This document shows positions 12,001-22,980 of a stretch of 64,000 bases of DNA, in pieces (position 1 is the first letter of the stretch; the number at the start of each line of letters is the position of its first letter). The stretch lies in the NCBI GenBank assembly GCA_039881145.1, contig JAYKKI010000088.1, positions 5,974,001-6,038,000 on the forward strand, in the 5' to 3' direction. The notes under the pieces are model-generated. The model did no database searches and was not told the origin of the DNA. It saw only the letters and a program-made list of their open reading frames with translations. Source of the DNA: Druceiella hillmani (lineage: Eukaryota; Arthropoda; Insecta; Lepidoptera; Hepialidae). A program made the position numbers and the translations under genes.

Positions 12001-12566
12001 TGTTAAAATGCAGTAAGTCAACGTGTCAAAAGATTTCTAGGCCACATTGTGCAAACCGCAAAAGTTCACGTGCACTTATCCAACCGAATGAATTAGTATC
12101 TTCTGGTTGCGAGGAAAAATTAGTTACGATTACCGCTTTTGATCAGTAACAAGCACTTTACTGGTGCAATCTATATATTTTTGCACGTCTGCTTTATTTT
12201 AAATAATGAGTTAAATTAGAATGTGCATTCGGAGTACGTCCACGTGCACTTTCAAAGATCACCTGACAGAATTTTTCTTATAGTAATGATTTATAGGTGA
12301 ACACAAGCGTGAATAAATATAATATATTTAATACATTTAATGTCAGTCACCTTCTGAACATATGGATGGACTTGCTATGAAAATTATTCAAATAAATAAA
12401 GAAATATGCACATTACAGGGTCGCTTTTTTGGAACCGGCCCACGTGGCTAAATATTTAAAAATAATATAAAGTTTAATTGCACAGATCTTTATAACGCTC
12501 TATTTCCTATGTATTATTTGCTATTTTATTCAAATAATACGTAGAAAAAAAAACAAACTGCATTTC
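12001..12566. other. Spacer of the giant inverted repeat, no gene
   Basis: Non-palindromic spacer. It contains two occurrences of CACGTGCACTT (near 12066 and 12241). No coding sequence is recognisable. Confidence 0.5.
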
Positions 12567-12684
12567 TTTGCTAATATACCACCTGAAGATATTGTAATAC
12601 AACGAAACCTAGGTCGTGGTAAAAAACTTAAAGAAAGTAGAAATAATACTACATCACGTAGTTTCATTTAATTGTGAATAATGA
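12567..12684 (+). repeat. Dispersed 118-bp repeat, copy a (carries ribozyme-like motif)
   Basis: It matches 14976-15093 almost base for base, starting at TTTGCTAATA and ending at AATTGTGAATAAT, with the conserved stretch CTTAAAGAAAGTAGAAATAA. It lies in the spacer of the giant inverted repeat and is not part of the arms. Confidence 0.85.
12577..12621 (+). ncRNA. Hammerhead-ribozyme-like motif, intact core
   Basis: Bases read in order: stem I strand TACCAC (12577-12582), core CTGAAGA (12583-12589), one extra T, stem II AUUGU-AAU-ACAAC (12591-12603, four of five pairs), core GAAA (12604-12607), stem III ACC-UA-GGU (12607-12614), the cleavage base C at 12615, then GTGGTA (12616-12621), which pairs perfectly with TACCAC. 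All three stems and both conserved core segments of a hammerhead are present in the right order. The very short stem III is the type described for Penelope-like elements and other retroelement hammerheads. The single extra T before stem II departs from the consensus. Activity is inferred, not shown. Confidence 0.55.
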
Positions 12685-14580
12685 ATTTCTACAACATTAA
12701 CGCCAAATATATTCAATATTCAATAGTTAATTTGTTTTATTCATGCATACTTCCCAGAAATTTTGTTATAACTTTTAAAACGTCAATATTAATGATGCAA
12801 ATATTAAAATTATCAGGTAAAGGATGTGATAAAAAAAATGTTTCTTTAGTTTAACTAGCCATCATTATTCTTCACAACCATATGTATAGTCACATGACAG
12901 TAAGCTTAAATGGCTAAATTTTTCCAATCGATATAGTTAATATACTGAAAGAAGCATTAATTGCCATGTTTTTAGTAAAATTAATTCTGGAAATTTACTT
13001 CCCTAGCAAAATTTTATTAAATTCGCCATAAAATGATTTAAAATACACCATAAAAAACACTCCCTCTTCCTTTATTTCCAGTTTTTAGTGTATCAAATCT
13101 AGTAGAGATTTTAAAATGATTTATTTTAAATCTTGATCAACTAAATGGCGACATTAGCACTAAATACGTAATTTTTTTTTTCTGCGTAACTTAACGCAAC
13201 ATATTTGCGGAACTTTGATTCTTATGTTAATTTTGACATATAACTACACTAATTTTCTTAATATAAATTTAGTTAATTAGTAAAATAGCTCCATCGTAGT
13301 ATTTATATGATTTAAACTTGAAATACATTCACTCTTACATGCTGATTGATTACTAGACAAATAATTAACATGACGCATGCATAAACAATTACAAACAGAA
13401 AACTTATATTTATTGCTGGTTTAAACTGAATTAAATTTATTGGAGTACAATTTAGTAACCAGAGTAGTTGCACTTGTTAAATACAATTAATAAATATCGG
13501 TACGGCATAGATTATATCAAATTACTACGTGTTTGTATGCAAATGTTGTTCCAAGCTCTTGAAAGAGTATTATACAATTGGTTGATGTCACTAATGCGTT
13601 AGTTACGACTTTTTCTTGATTTTGTGCCGCAAGTGCTTTACAAGGTGTAGATCGGGGTTGTTTGCAGCCAATCTAGTTCCTACGTGGAATCTTTTGCACG
13701 GAAAGTATTGGCGAACTTCTTTGTATATTTTTATGGTTATCGTATTGAAATATCCAAAAAACAGGAAGACATTCTTCAGCACAGGGTAATATGGTTACAT
13801 GTTATATTTTTTTGTATTATCGAGAATCAAGAATGATTTGAATTAGTTTTAAGTTTTATGAATTTTGTATTCATTTTTTCTTTTAAACGTCGCCTGCGTA
13901 CTGTCTCCCATTCAATGAAATGAGAATTATCTTGATTTCGTCAGAAAATAATGTATATTTACATTGATTATAGGTCCATTATTTATATTATTTAGCAAAC
14001 GCCAGATGTCTACTTATTCTATCTATATTCCATTTTTAGTAAGATAATTTTTTGGGCAACTTTTCAGAATAACTTTTTATCTTCTCGTCGGTATCGAACT
14101 ATTATTGCTAATACATAAGTTCAATACAATAAAATAACCAGCAATAATAATTCACAAAAATGTTCATCAATAAAGTTAAAAAAATTTGATGAAGAATTTG
14201 CTCCTACAGAATGTTTCTGATATCCGTTATTTTTGACATGTGCAGGTCATTGCTAGTACTTCCTAAACCGCTCTGAATTGAGATAAAAAGCTTGGGTTTG
14301 AGAGTTCAGGTCACATGATATGAGATAAAGTGTTTTAAAATGAACTCATAGATTTCTGTATACAAATAATACTAGGTAATCGAGAATGGTCAGAGAGGAC
14401 TCAATATTGAATAAATTACTGTGTAATTGAAAGGTTAAATTGAAATTATCCTTAAAGTTTTGTATCAATCAGAAAAAAAATTTTGTTGTTGTTGTTGTTG
14501 TATTAGTTTACAAATTGTTCTTGTACGAAATATATTAAATAGTAAAACGTTTGAAGAAAATTTTATAGAAAAGATATAAG

Positions 14581-14583
<3 letters not shown>

Positions 14584-14626
<43 letters not shown>

Positions 14627-14650
14627 TATAAATATATATATATATATATT
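14584..14650. repeat. (TA)n microsatellite with poly-T run
   Basis: TA units with a CACACA interruption and then a T-rich run, directly after the outer end of the right arm of the giant inverted repeat. The apparent open frame across it is an artefact of the simple repeat. Confidence 0.95.
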
Positions 14651-14975
14651 TTTTTTTTTTGTTTTTTTTTGTTTTGTTTATATATGTGCGAATATTCTGC
14701 ACGGCATCGTGATCAAACACCGTACAGTGATAATATACCTACATATTAATTGAACATATTTTTAATGGAAAGACCATCAACATATGGCATTGCTAATGAA
14801 AACACACAGTTTTATAACTCACGGAAATATAATAAAACTTACACCGCTCCCCTACAATAAACTCATATAGCAGTGGGAAAGCAGTACATAAGCAGTAGGA
14901 AAACCCGCACAAACCGGGGTTCCCCTATTGTGTTTAAAACATATAAATGCTGTTGGATGTTCTTAAGAGCTAATA

Positions 14976-15093
14976 TTTGCTAATAGCCCACCTGAAGATG
15001 TAGTAATACAACAAAACCTAGGTCGTGTTTAAGAACTTAAAGAAAGTAGAAATAATACTACATCCCGTAGTTTCATTTAATTGTGAATAATAA
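14976..15093 (+). repeat. Dispersed 118-bp repeat, copy b
   Basis: Second copy of the block at 12567-12684, about 2.4 kb away and outside the inverted repeat. It is embedded in otherwise anonymous sequence, and no element ends could be defined. Confidence 0.85.
14987..15028 (+). ncRNA. Hammerhead-like motif, decayed copy
   Basis: Same layout as 12577-12621: CTGAAGA at 14992-14998, stem II 15000-15012 (GUAGU-AAU-ACAAC, one A-A mismatch), AAAA in place of GAAA at 15013-15016, stem III ACC-UA-GGU and cleavage base C at 15024. The G of GAAA, which is essential for hammerhead chemistry, is changed to A, and stem I has only three pairs. This copy should be inactive. The stem II mismatch differs from that of the other copy, and the two together imply a fully paired ancestor. 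Confidence 0.45.
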
Positions 15094-16640
15094 ATATAGT
15101 AATTTTTAATTTGTTTTTAGATATCGTTCGTCAATGACAGGAAACATAAGCTTTAACATGATGTTTAATTCATTAATATTAATAAAAAATTAAAGAAGAT
15201 ATGGCGTTGCCACAAAAAACAGGCATGAACATACCTGTTAGCAATGATACTTAATATAGTTTTTGAAGATCAATATGGACAATATTCCTCGAAACCTCAA
15301 ACCCTTATAAAAATACAAAATAACATCTTGTAATCAATGTCGCAACTACAGATAACAACTGCGGATATTACCTTGTTACCGATATGTTGACCGTATCATC
15401 TTTCTTTTACCAAACAAAACAAGAATCATTCCACTCATGCTCAAATGAGATCAGAAAAGTTCGATTAGTTATATACAACGAAAAAAGTAATTATACTTAT
15501 TTCGCGTCGATTTTAAATTCACCTGTATTTAAGTATAATTATATATAATTGTTTCATCGCCAATACTTTTTGCCTTTGAGAATGGTTTTATTTGTGTAAA
15601 ATAATTTTAAACCTAGACATGAATCTACGACGCCAAAAATTTTGTGAACAACCCTTCAATGTGCCCTAAAAGATCTTTCCCACGTTAATAAAAGGGAACA
15701 ACACGTCAAAGGTGTATCAAATACGCTTCTAGTTGCATGCTATTTATAACTTTAAGTATCAAAATTTAAAAGTAGCATTTTTTTCCTCCCGGAATTTACA
15801 AGAGAAATTCTAAATAGTTTGCAATCAGATAGAATTAAGTCGTACTATGTGTGGGACAAAAAGAAATTCTCAGTAAGTATAACAAAGGTAAATAAGTATT
15901 ATCAATATATTTTAAGTATTCTTGGCGAAAAAGTTCCGTCCTTCCATCGATCTGTGACAGTCGTAGGGTTTCCATATTGTTACACTGAGTTTTTGGATCA
16001 GTGCTCGTGTTATGACACATATAATGTGGGACTTACCTAGTTAAATGTTAACCGGAAATTATAATAACATGTTAGCATAGGATTGTTTCAGATTTGTCTC
16101 CATTCTACAAGCTCTCTTTGTTTTCTCAATGGAGACGCCCCGCTACTGGTACCAGCAGCGAAACGCGATGACCCCTTTGGGAAGGACTGAATTATTTATA
16201 TATGATTAAACTTCTACATGCACATTAGATTTTTTTAGCTCTTTCGCAATATGAGTTCGCCAATAAAACATTATATGTTATTATCAACGAATTCTATAGG
16301 AGGTATGAAATTATTTGTGAAATATATAAAAGTAGAGAAATTTGTTAGAGCAAGTGGATATTGCAGTTCTTATTCATTCATAATACCAAAAATAAATACT
16401 GATTGTTTAATAAAAAAAAAAGATTTTCCAAAACTTTTATTTTTTTTTGTATTTTCATAATCAGAATATATTATAACTCTTTTTATCGGCAAAAATATGA
16501 CATTATGAGGACGTTTTATCATTAAATTACTTTATAGGCATAGCAGTTTAATTATTTTATTAGCTCAACGATACCATTACTTTATGAGCGTTTTTATAAT
16601 ATTTAGCGGCTTCTTATCTTACTTAGTAAGACAGGGCGTG
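15094..16640. other. No recognisable gene
   Basis: AT-rich sequence with short open frames only (for example 15819-16040 and 16251-16460) that show no domain or composition signal. I see no RNA gene here. Confidence 0.4.
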
Positions 16641-16649
16641 AGACAGAAA

Positions 16650-17130
16650 CACACGTGTATTAAGGCAAGCCCGCACGAACGTACACAAAATTATTTTTTT
16701 ATTAGTTCGATTTTTTTATTAGCTCAAGAATTGATTTTCATATATTGCTCCCGATATGAAGTTTTATGAGTCGTCATAATTAAAACTACGATTTTTGGTT
16801 AATTTTTTTTTCTTTGCGTCACTCGAAATTAAAAAAGCGTAGTGACTCGCTACGTAACAATTTTCAATGGACTGTTTTTAATCGATGTTACACTTATTGC
16901 TTCATTAATAGACCAATCAACGGGAGATAGCAGATACTTTGAAAAAGACGAGTGGTTAACCTCGTACAAACAGTTTAGTATCACGCCGAGAGGGTCATTG
17001 TGTGATTCGCTGTTCATCCCCGGAGGCGAGCAACCAAACAATTGTCGCGGTCCGCTTTCGCCGAGAGGCCAGATTCAATTAAACTTCTTTTTGTTGCTTA
17101 AACTTGTTTTCATTATAATTGTTCTACTCG
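16650..17130 (+). repeat. Diverged inverted repeat, left arm
   Basis: Pairs in inverse orientation with about 20060-21040. Shared landmarks are the run ATTAATAGACCAATC (16906 here, inverse near 20796), GATGTTACACTT, GAGAGGCCAGATTCAATTAA (17062; inverse GAATCTGGCCTCTC near 20134) and CGATTTTTGGT/CGATTTTGGT. The arms are clearly diverged. No protein is recognisable. Confidence 0.7.
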
Positions 17131-20059
17131 AACATATATTTATGCGTGAAACGGGCTGATGAGGTTTAGAGGAAGTTTAGGAAGAAGCCCCTTTCAACAT
17201 ATGCCTCTTTTAAATTATATTTCAGTTTTAATTTTTTTAGATATATAAATAAAACCTATTTTTTCAGTACTCAAGGCATTTTACTGCGTAATGACTAATG
17301 AAATCATTAAAGTGTAAGATATTCATATTTCAAAGTTTGAAAAACTAACAATTCATTTCACACAAGACTCACTCCACAAACCAATTATTTTTTCTTCATT
17401 CATTTGACATATTGCTGTTAAATTTCAACCTGGGGAATATGTTCAAAGCGTTATAATCTCACTAAAACTCATATTTGAGTTGATAATATAGAAAGTGGGA
17501 GTTGGTTTCATTTGAAAATCCTTAAATACATATTTAACCCGAACTCGGACAGACACGGGCGCCGTAGACAGCAGACATCGTAGGCTGTAGAAGTTGTAGA
17601 CGGTAGGTAGAAATCTTTGCATTTCTTAGTACGCAAAGCGATTTTTGTATTGTATGTGACGTTTAATATGTTTTCATTTTTGAATTAAGTTGTATTTTAT
17701 TGCAACTTGACTGCTTAATTACCGTTTTCTCTACTTCAAATATTTTTCTTAGCTCTCATAGTTTTTCACCATTTATAAAACACATTGTCATTTTTACTTT
17801 TAATTAGAAAAATTTAAATTACTAAAACAATATCTCCCAATAATGAATTCCAAAATGGTAATAAATACTCAGATTTGCATATAAACTCGCAAAAAATAAT
17901 AGCGTTAATAGCATAGCGTAGAATATAATGATATTGGTGTAGCGACACTAGAGCCATATTAAATTTGAATTTCTTGAAAATTAAAATTTAGTTTGACTGT
18001 AGCAAATGTGAAAACGAAATGAATATTAAAAACAATATACAAATAGGCACTAAGGAATTCATTATAATGTTCCTACAATATAGTACTGTAATAAAAACAC
18101 AGTATCCTACAACACAATATGGTAACTTAAAATTATTGAACTCGTAATTGTGAGTGCGATAACCGTTGATTTAAATATAAACTGTTTAAAAGAAGTGTAA
18201 TTTAAACTTTTTTAATTATCATAAACAATTTTTTTTTAATTTATAAATTGAAAGAAGTAATAAATGCCTCGCAATTCATAATGGCCTGGATGTATAACCT
18301 GGACGCAAAAGTTCTACTCGTATTTAGCGGTTATTTTAATAACATTTTATTTTTGCCAATTCTCAGTTTGTTTTTGAGACCCCAAAAACGAAACGTGTCT
18401 TCATAAGTTAGGCACGTGTAATCGGTGAACGATTGAATAAAAAAATCAATTCCAAACACCGATTAACTAAATTAAATGATTCATGTTAAATCTTATTGAT
18501 TCATTTAACTCTTTGATTCAGGTACGATTTGGTGTAACAAATAACGTATTGGCTTACGATTTAATTTGCATTGATTTAATATCGCGCTTTTCATATTATT
18601 CTTTACTCTCTGGCATGCATTCATTTGTCGTATTAGCTGCACTCTTTGCATAAAGAATGACACAGAAAAAGTGCCTGATCCAATAATAATAAAAGCACAA
18701 TTTTACCGCTCTAGCAGAAGTGCACATTTGGTTGACAGTATTACGTCTATTACGATAAATTTTTCAACCCAACGTATATTGAATATAATGTAAGAGTTGT
18801 TTGATTCAGAAAACCATTAACTGTAGTGCATTTTGATCAATACATGTTTTTAATTATTGGACACAATGAGTCATTAATATAAATTGATTCTTTTATTGTT
18901 TCAGATTCAGTGTGCTATTTATTAAGTTGAATCAAAATTACCCAGGACTAATAAAAATGCTGCATAATTCTCAATAGCAAAATTTTTAGGCAATATACAT
19001 ATTTTTCTAACCACATTACCTTCCTTAAATTAACTTAAAGTAACTTCGTTACCTTCCTTAAGTACTATCAAAGTCTAAACTCTGACCTCATAACTTTCTT
19101 AACAAGAGGTCACATCCCTTTTCACTATATCGGTTGAAATTTATTTTAAACTTCGGCCCAACTTTACTAATTAAATTTACCCTAACGATGATTCCATTTA
19201 TAAAAACTATGTTAATAGTAATGGCGCTATCAATACAAGTCAAATTATCGGGGTGAAAATAGAGAATTTTTTTATTATTAAAGGCAATTTACACATGACA
19301 TTAAAGTAATTACATGTTGATGGATGTCGAATAAGTAAATACTGATGACTACATATTGATCTAAATGAAATTTCGTATTTATTAATGTCATTCTTATTTT
19401 AATATCTCCAGAAGGTTCCAATGGACCATATTATTATGGCATATCTATCTGAACTGACCTTATATTGAATAGTCATATTATAGTGTTATAGAAAAACCAA
19501 AAGCTTTCAGGGGTTTTAGATCATAAAAGAACTAATTTATTGTTTCACATTCGAAAATCAAGTTAAAAATGATGTGCAAATTTATTTAAAGGCGTGCTGA
19601 TAAATACAAGGAAGGCAAAATAAGTGATTGATTATAACGAGAAAGAGAGAGAGGGTAGGGGCATAGCTATAACATAAGGAATAGAGCGTGATTTATATTA
19701 TCAAATTGTACTAACTTTAGCAGATTAAAAAGCAAAATGATATATATTTCAAAGAATTCCTAAATGGTATATACGACTATGTTTACTTGAATTACAGTTA
19801 CATAAACCAAGTCTTCCCTCTAGATTTCGCTGAACGTGTTTTTTTTTTAAATTTTATAAGTATCTGATATTTTAATTATATTTCATTACGTATTTCACTG
19901 TAATCTGGTGTTAGTTAGTGTAAAAAAATGTTAGAAGCATTAACTTTTGTGAACAAGTGAAAAAAGAAAAATTAAAAAAGTTTCAATTTAAGTGATAAAT
20001 TACGCACACGAACATTTATTGGCAGGACACGCCTTTCTCTAATTTATTGATTACCCATT
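17131..20059. other. No recognisable gene
   Basis: Interior between the two diverged inverted arms. AT-rich, with no long open frame, no transposase motif and no RNA gene seen. Confidence 0.4.
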
Positions 20060-20303
20060 AACATATGTACACAAACAGCGATTTTCAATCGCTGTTCGTA
20101 AACAAAGTTTAAGCTATGAACAGAAGTTTAATTGAATCTGGCCTCTCGTCGAACGCAGACCTCTTCCATTATTTATTGGTTCGTCCCTGGGGTGCGCAAA
20201 TTACTCGAGGAAACAGCGGATGGCGAATGTCATAAAACAAATATGTGATATCGGACCTATCACCTGGATAAATATAAAAAAATACGTTGAATCACCATAC
20301 AAG

Positions 20304-20420
20304 ATTTAGAATATGAGACACTAGGTGGAAACAAACAATAAACGCATACCATAAAAATGAGGATTAGAAGATAAAACACAAGGTGAAAAGAAACAATAAA
20401 TTCATACTATAAAAGTCACT
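20304..20420 (+). repeat. Two imperfect tandem 58-bp units
   Basis: The unit around GATTTAGAATATGAGACACT...ACAATAAACGCATACC is followed by a diverged second unit (GATTAGAAGATAAAACACA...ACAATAAATTCATACT). The pair lies inside the segment that interrupts the right inverted arm. Confidence 0.7.
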
Positions 20421-20450
20421 GGCTGCTTACTTTGTTGGTAAACAACTCAT

Positions 20451-20478
20451 AAGAGATCTAATAATAGTTAGATCTCTT
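20451..20478. repeat. Perfect 11-bp-stem hairpin
   Basis: AAGAGATCTAA and TTAGATCTCTT form a perfect stem around a 6-base loop (TAATAG). It lies inside the segment interrupting the right inverted arm. A role is not evident; it could be a terminator-like or LTR-internal structure of an unrecognised element. Confidence 0.8.
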
Positions 20479-21040
20479 TGTTATCGGTACTGGACTCCTG
20501 TCCGGTATTGTAAAATTGTCCAAGTAAGATTAAATAAATATAGTTTCATTCAGTTTATAATAAAAGTGCTTGGTTCAAGTTAATATAATTTTTGTAATCT
20601 TGATTATTTGTTGAATCTCAATATCCCGTAAAACAAAAAAATATTACGCTCTTAAAACTTTGCTTCTGAAAACAAAGCTCAGACATAGGTCATATTTCGC
20701 GATGACCTTCTCGGGACATTTTAAACTAATAATACGTTTAGGATGATCTGAATTGACCATTTCTCACCAGGTATATATCGGCTGTCTCACGGCGATTGGT
20801 CTATTAATGAAACAAAAAGTGTAACATCAATTAAGCATTGGCCACTTAAATTCGCTACATCCTGTGTAAAGCCGCTTTTTACTTTCAAGTCACATCAAGA
20901 AAAAAAATTCGTCCATAAATCGAAGTTTCGATTTTGGTTCAAATTAATTTTAAGTATTTAACGGAGCTCTCAAATTAAAAAAAGTGTTTTTGTGCGTTAG
21001 TGCATGCGAGCCTTCATGCGCGTGTAATATCTATTGCACG

Positions 21041-22758
21041 GTCTAGCGTCTTGTAATGATATTTGGAAGTTTTTTTTATAAATAATATATTTTAGTCTTT
21101 TAAACCGCATAGTTTAAGTTATTCGAAAGTAAAAAAATTAGAATCCATTTTCCTCAGAACAAATATTTTTAATCTTACCATATTTTTGTAATTATAATTC
21201 TTCATTACTGGGTTTACTAGGAGACTTGGATACTTCTCGAATCATTTTTCAATAAAATGATACTATTTTGAATTGTTACATCCAGTGCGAGGTGCAGGAT
21301 ATACGGCACTGCAGTGCTTTGGAAGCACAACAATATAATTACTTTATTTGACACAGCCATAAAATTATTTTTTTAGCAAATCAGTTTATTTCTTTTATCA
21401 GCACAGTAATTCAATTACTTTATGAGCCCTGCAACATAACTTTTTTTATAATAATGCGATGTTATAAAAAAAAAAAACGACTAAATCAATATTCAGACTT
21501 GAATTCCACGGAAAATTATTGTTTTTAGTGTTAATTTTATGTGAAAAATATCATTTATATATGAAAACGAGAAGAAAATTAGGTTTTTTATCGGAATCCA
21601 TTTGCTATAATTACGAAAAAAATTAAATATTACGAATTGCTGAATCAGCTGAAGTCAACTTCCACCTGTAATGGAGTTTAAGCTTAAGGAAAACTTTGGT
21701 TATTACGCACGTAGTTTCAGTTCTCAATACCTTCACTCACTCTATGTTGTCAGTGCAGTTCAGTACTGCTTTTAAATTTCTAATGTCATAGACCATTTAT
21801 TATATGTGTTTTAGTGGTTTATGTCGTTTTTTTTGGTTTTATCGTGGTGTACTAATTCGTGGTGGAATAATTATTAGCGTTGTTTTCAGTTGTTCTAGTT
21901 AAAGCTCAGGTTTCACGCGTTTATAACACAACATGCCTAAGAAAAAGAGGACTTGTCGAGTTTAAATGAATTTAACGTTTTAAGTTAGAAAGAAAGTTTT
22001 TAAATTTTCATATGCAGTGAAATATTATAGAAACTCATTTACTTCACGAAAGATGTGTTACACAACATTGCAGTGAGTTAGACCAATTTTAATTAAAACA
22101 TTTTCATTAAGACGGATCACACACAAACGTCATTTCTGTTAAGCGCATTAAGCTTTTAATATTAAGGCGAAGGAAGAGTTGCAGAAATAATGTGTTGCTT
22201 TGTGAGATAGAACTAGATTTAAATTGCGGGGAATTAAACTGACCACAGAATTTATCTTTTAAGAGTGAGAAAGTAACATTACTTTCCAAATATGAAACTA
22301 ATTTAAGATTCAGAAATAAAAAACATTACGCCTTTTACAATTGTGTAAAACATATTTTAAGTTCGCGTAATCTTAAGAAAGTATTTGCGAGTTCAATTAA
22401 AAGAAACAATGATGCTTAATATAATAGTTTGCCAATTTATTCTTAATTTCAAGTTATATAATTATTACATAATTTTTTTTTATTTTCCAAACATTGTGCA
22501 AAATATTGAAGGTAAAAATGATTTTTTATGAAAAAATAATAACTTTTTCAAAGGCAAAAAGGAATGTGTGTCATGTGTACTGTCACGAAAGTTGTAAAGA
22601 AGGTTTTTATGGTCAAGTTTATTGGTAGCACAGAAGTTCAAGTCTGTTCAATATTATCCCTTTAGATTTAGAGCGAATTTAATTTGGTCATTTTATTATT
22701 AACATTAAGGTATTATTAGACATTTTTAATAGTTCCATAAATTCAATTCTCAGTATCC
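21041..22758. other. No supported gene
   Basis: AT-rich. A very short frame at 21933-21965 encodes an 11-codon-scale basic peptide beginning MPKKKRTC and then stops; it resembles the first residues of some zinc-finger transposases but nothing after it supports this. The rest shows no motif. Confidence 0.35.
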
Positions 22759-22763
22759 AAAAC

Positions 22764-22901
22764 TGTGATAATGTTGTATCAAAATATGTAATTAGTGAAT
22801 AGTAGCGCCATCTCTTATCGTTTTGTAGAAACTGTTTGTCTGTCTATGACAATTTGTAAAAATAAAAGACAGTCTATTGCGATAAAACGTGTTTTACTAG
22901 A
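22764..22901 (+). repeat. copia 5' LTR (138 bp)
   Basis: Begins TGTGATAATG and ends TTTTACTAGA. It matches the 3' LTR at 135 of 138 positions, all three differences being transitions. It contains an AATAAA at 22861-22866. The LTR is short for copia elements, and its last bases are GA in place of the usual CA; the end is fixed by the primer site that begins at 22902 and by the target duplication on the other side. Confidence 0.95.
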
Positions 22902-22912
22902 GGTTATGGGCG
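22902..22912 (+). other. Primer-binding site (internal initiator-Met tRNA type)
   Basis: GGTTATGGGCG directly follows the LTR. The first ten bases match the site used by Drosophila copia, which is primed by an internal cut fragment of initiator Met-tRNA and not by the tRNA 3' end. The match fades after ten bases. Confidence 0.8.
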
Positions 22913-22980
22913 TACTCTGCGCTAAATTATCAGTTATTTTCGTGAAAATAGATAATTTGTGAAAGTTATATCGCGGAAAC

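Larger units (their letters stand above)
10134..14562. repeat. Giant inverted repeat (arms about 1.85 kb, spacer about 0.7 kb)
   Basis: The left arm (about 10134-12000) is the reverse complement of the right arm (about 12722-14562) at roughly 90% or better by eye over its full length. Examples: GACCTGCACATGTCAAAAAT (10441) pairs with ATTTTTGACATGTGCAGGTC (14228), and the block at 11820-11880 pairs with 12840-12900. No protein is encoded in the arms. If transcribed through, the RNA would fold into a very long hairpin. Candidates are a foldback-type transposon, an inverted duplication of another repeat, or a hairpin-RNA locus. No target duplication is evident at the outer ends. Confidence 0.9.
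20060..21040 (-). repeat. Diverged inverted repeat, right arm, interrupted
   Basis: Reverse-complement partner of 16650-17130. It is about twice as long because roughly 450 bp (about 20280-20750) has no counterpart in the left arm and looks like an insertion. A short hairpin, CAGCGATT-TTC-AATCGCTG, sits at 20076-20094. Confidence 0.65.

Noticed and set aside
14535..14720. Open frame with Tyr-Ile repeats
   Set aside because: It is a translation of the TA microsatellite. The same holds for the frames at 34289-34600 and 58283-58498.
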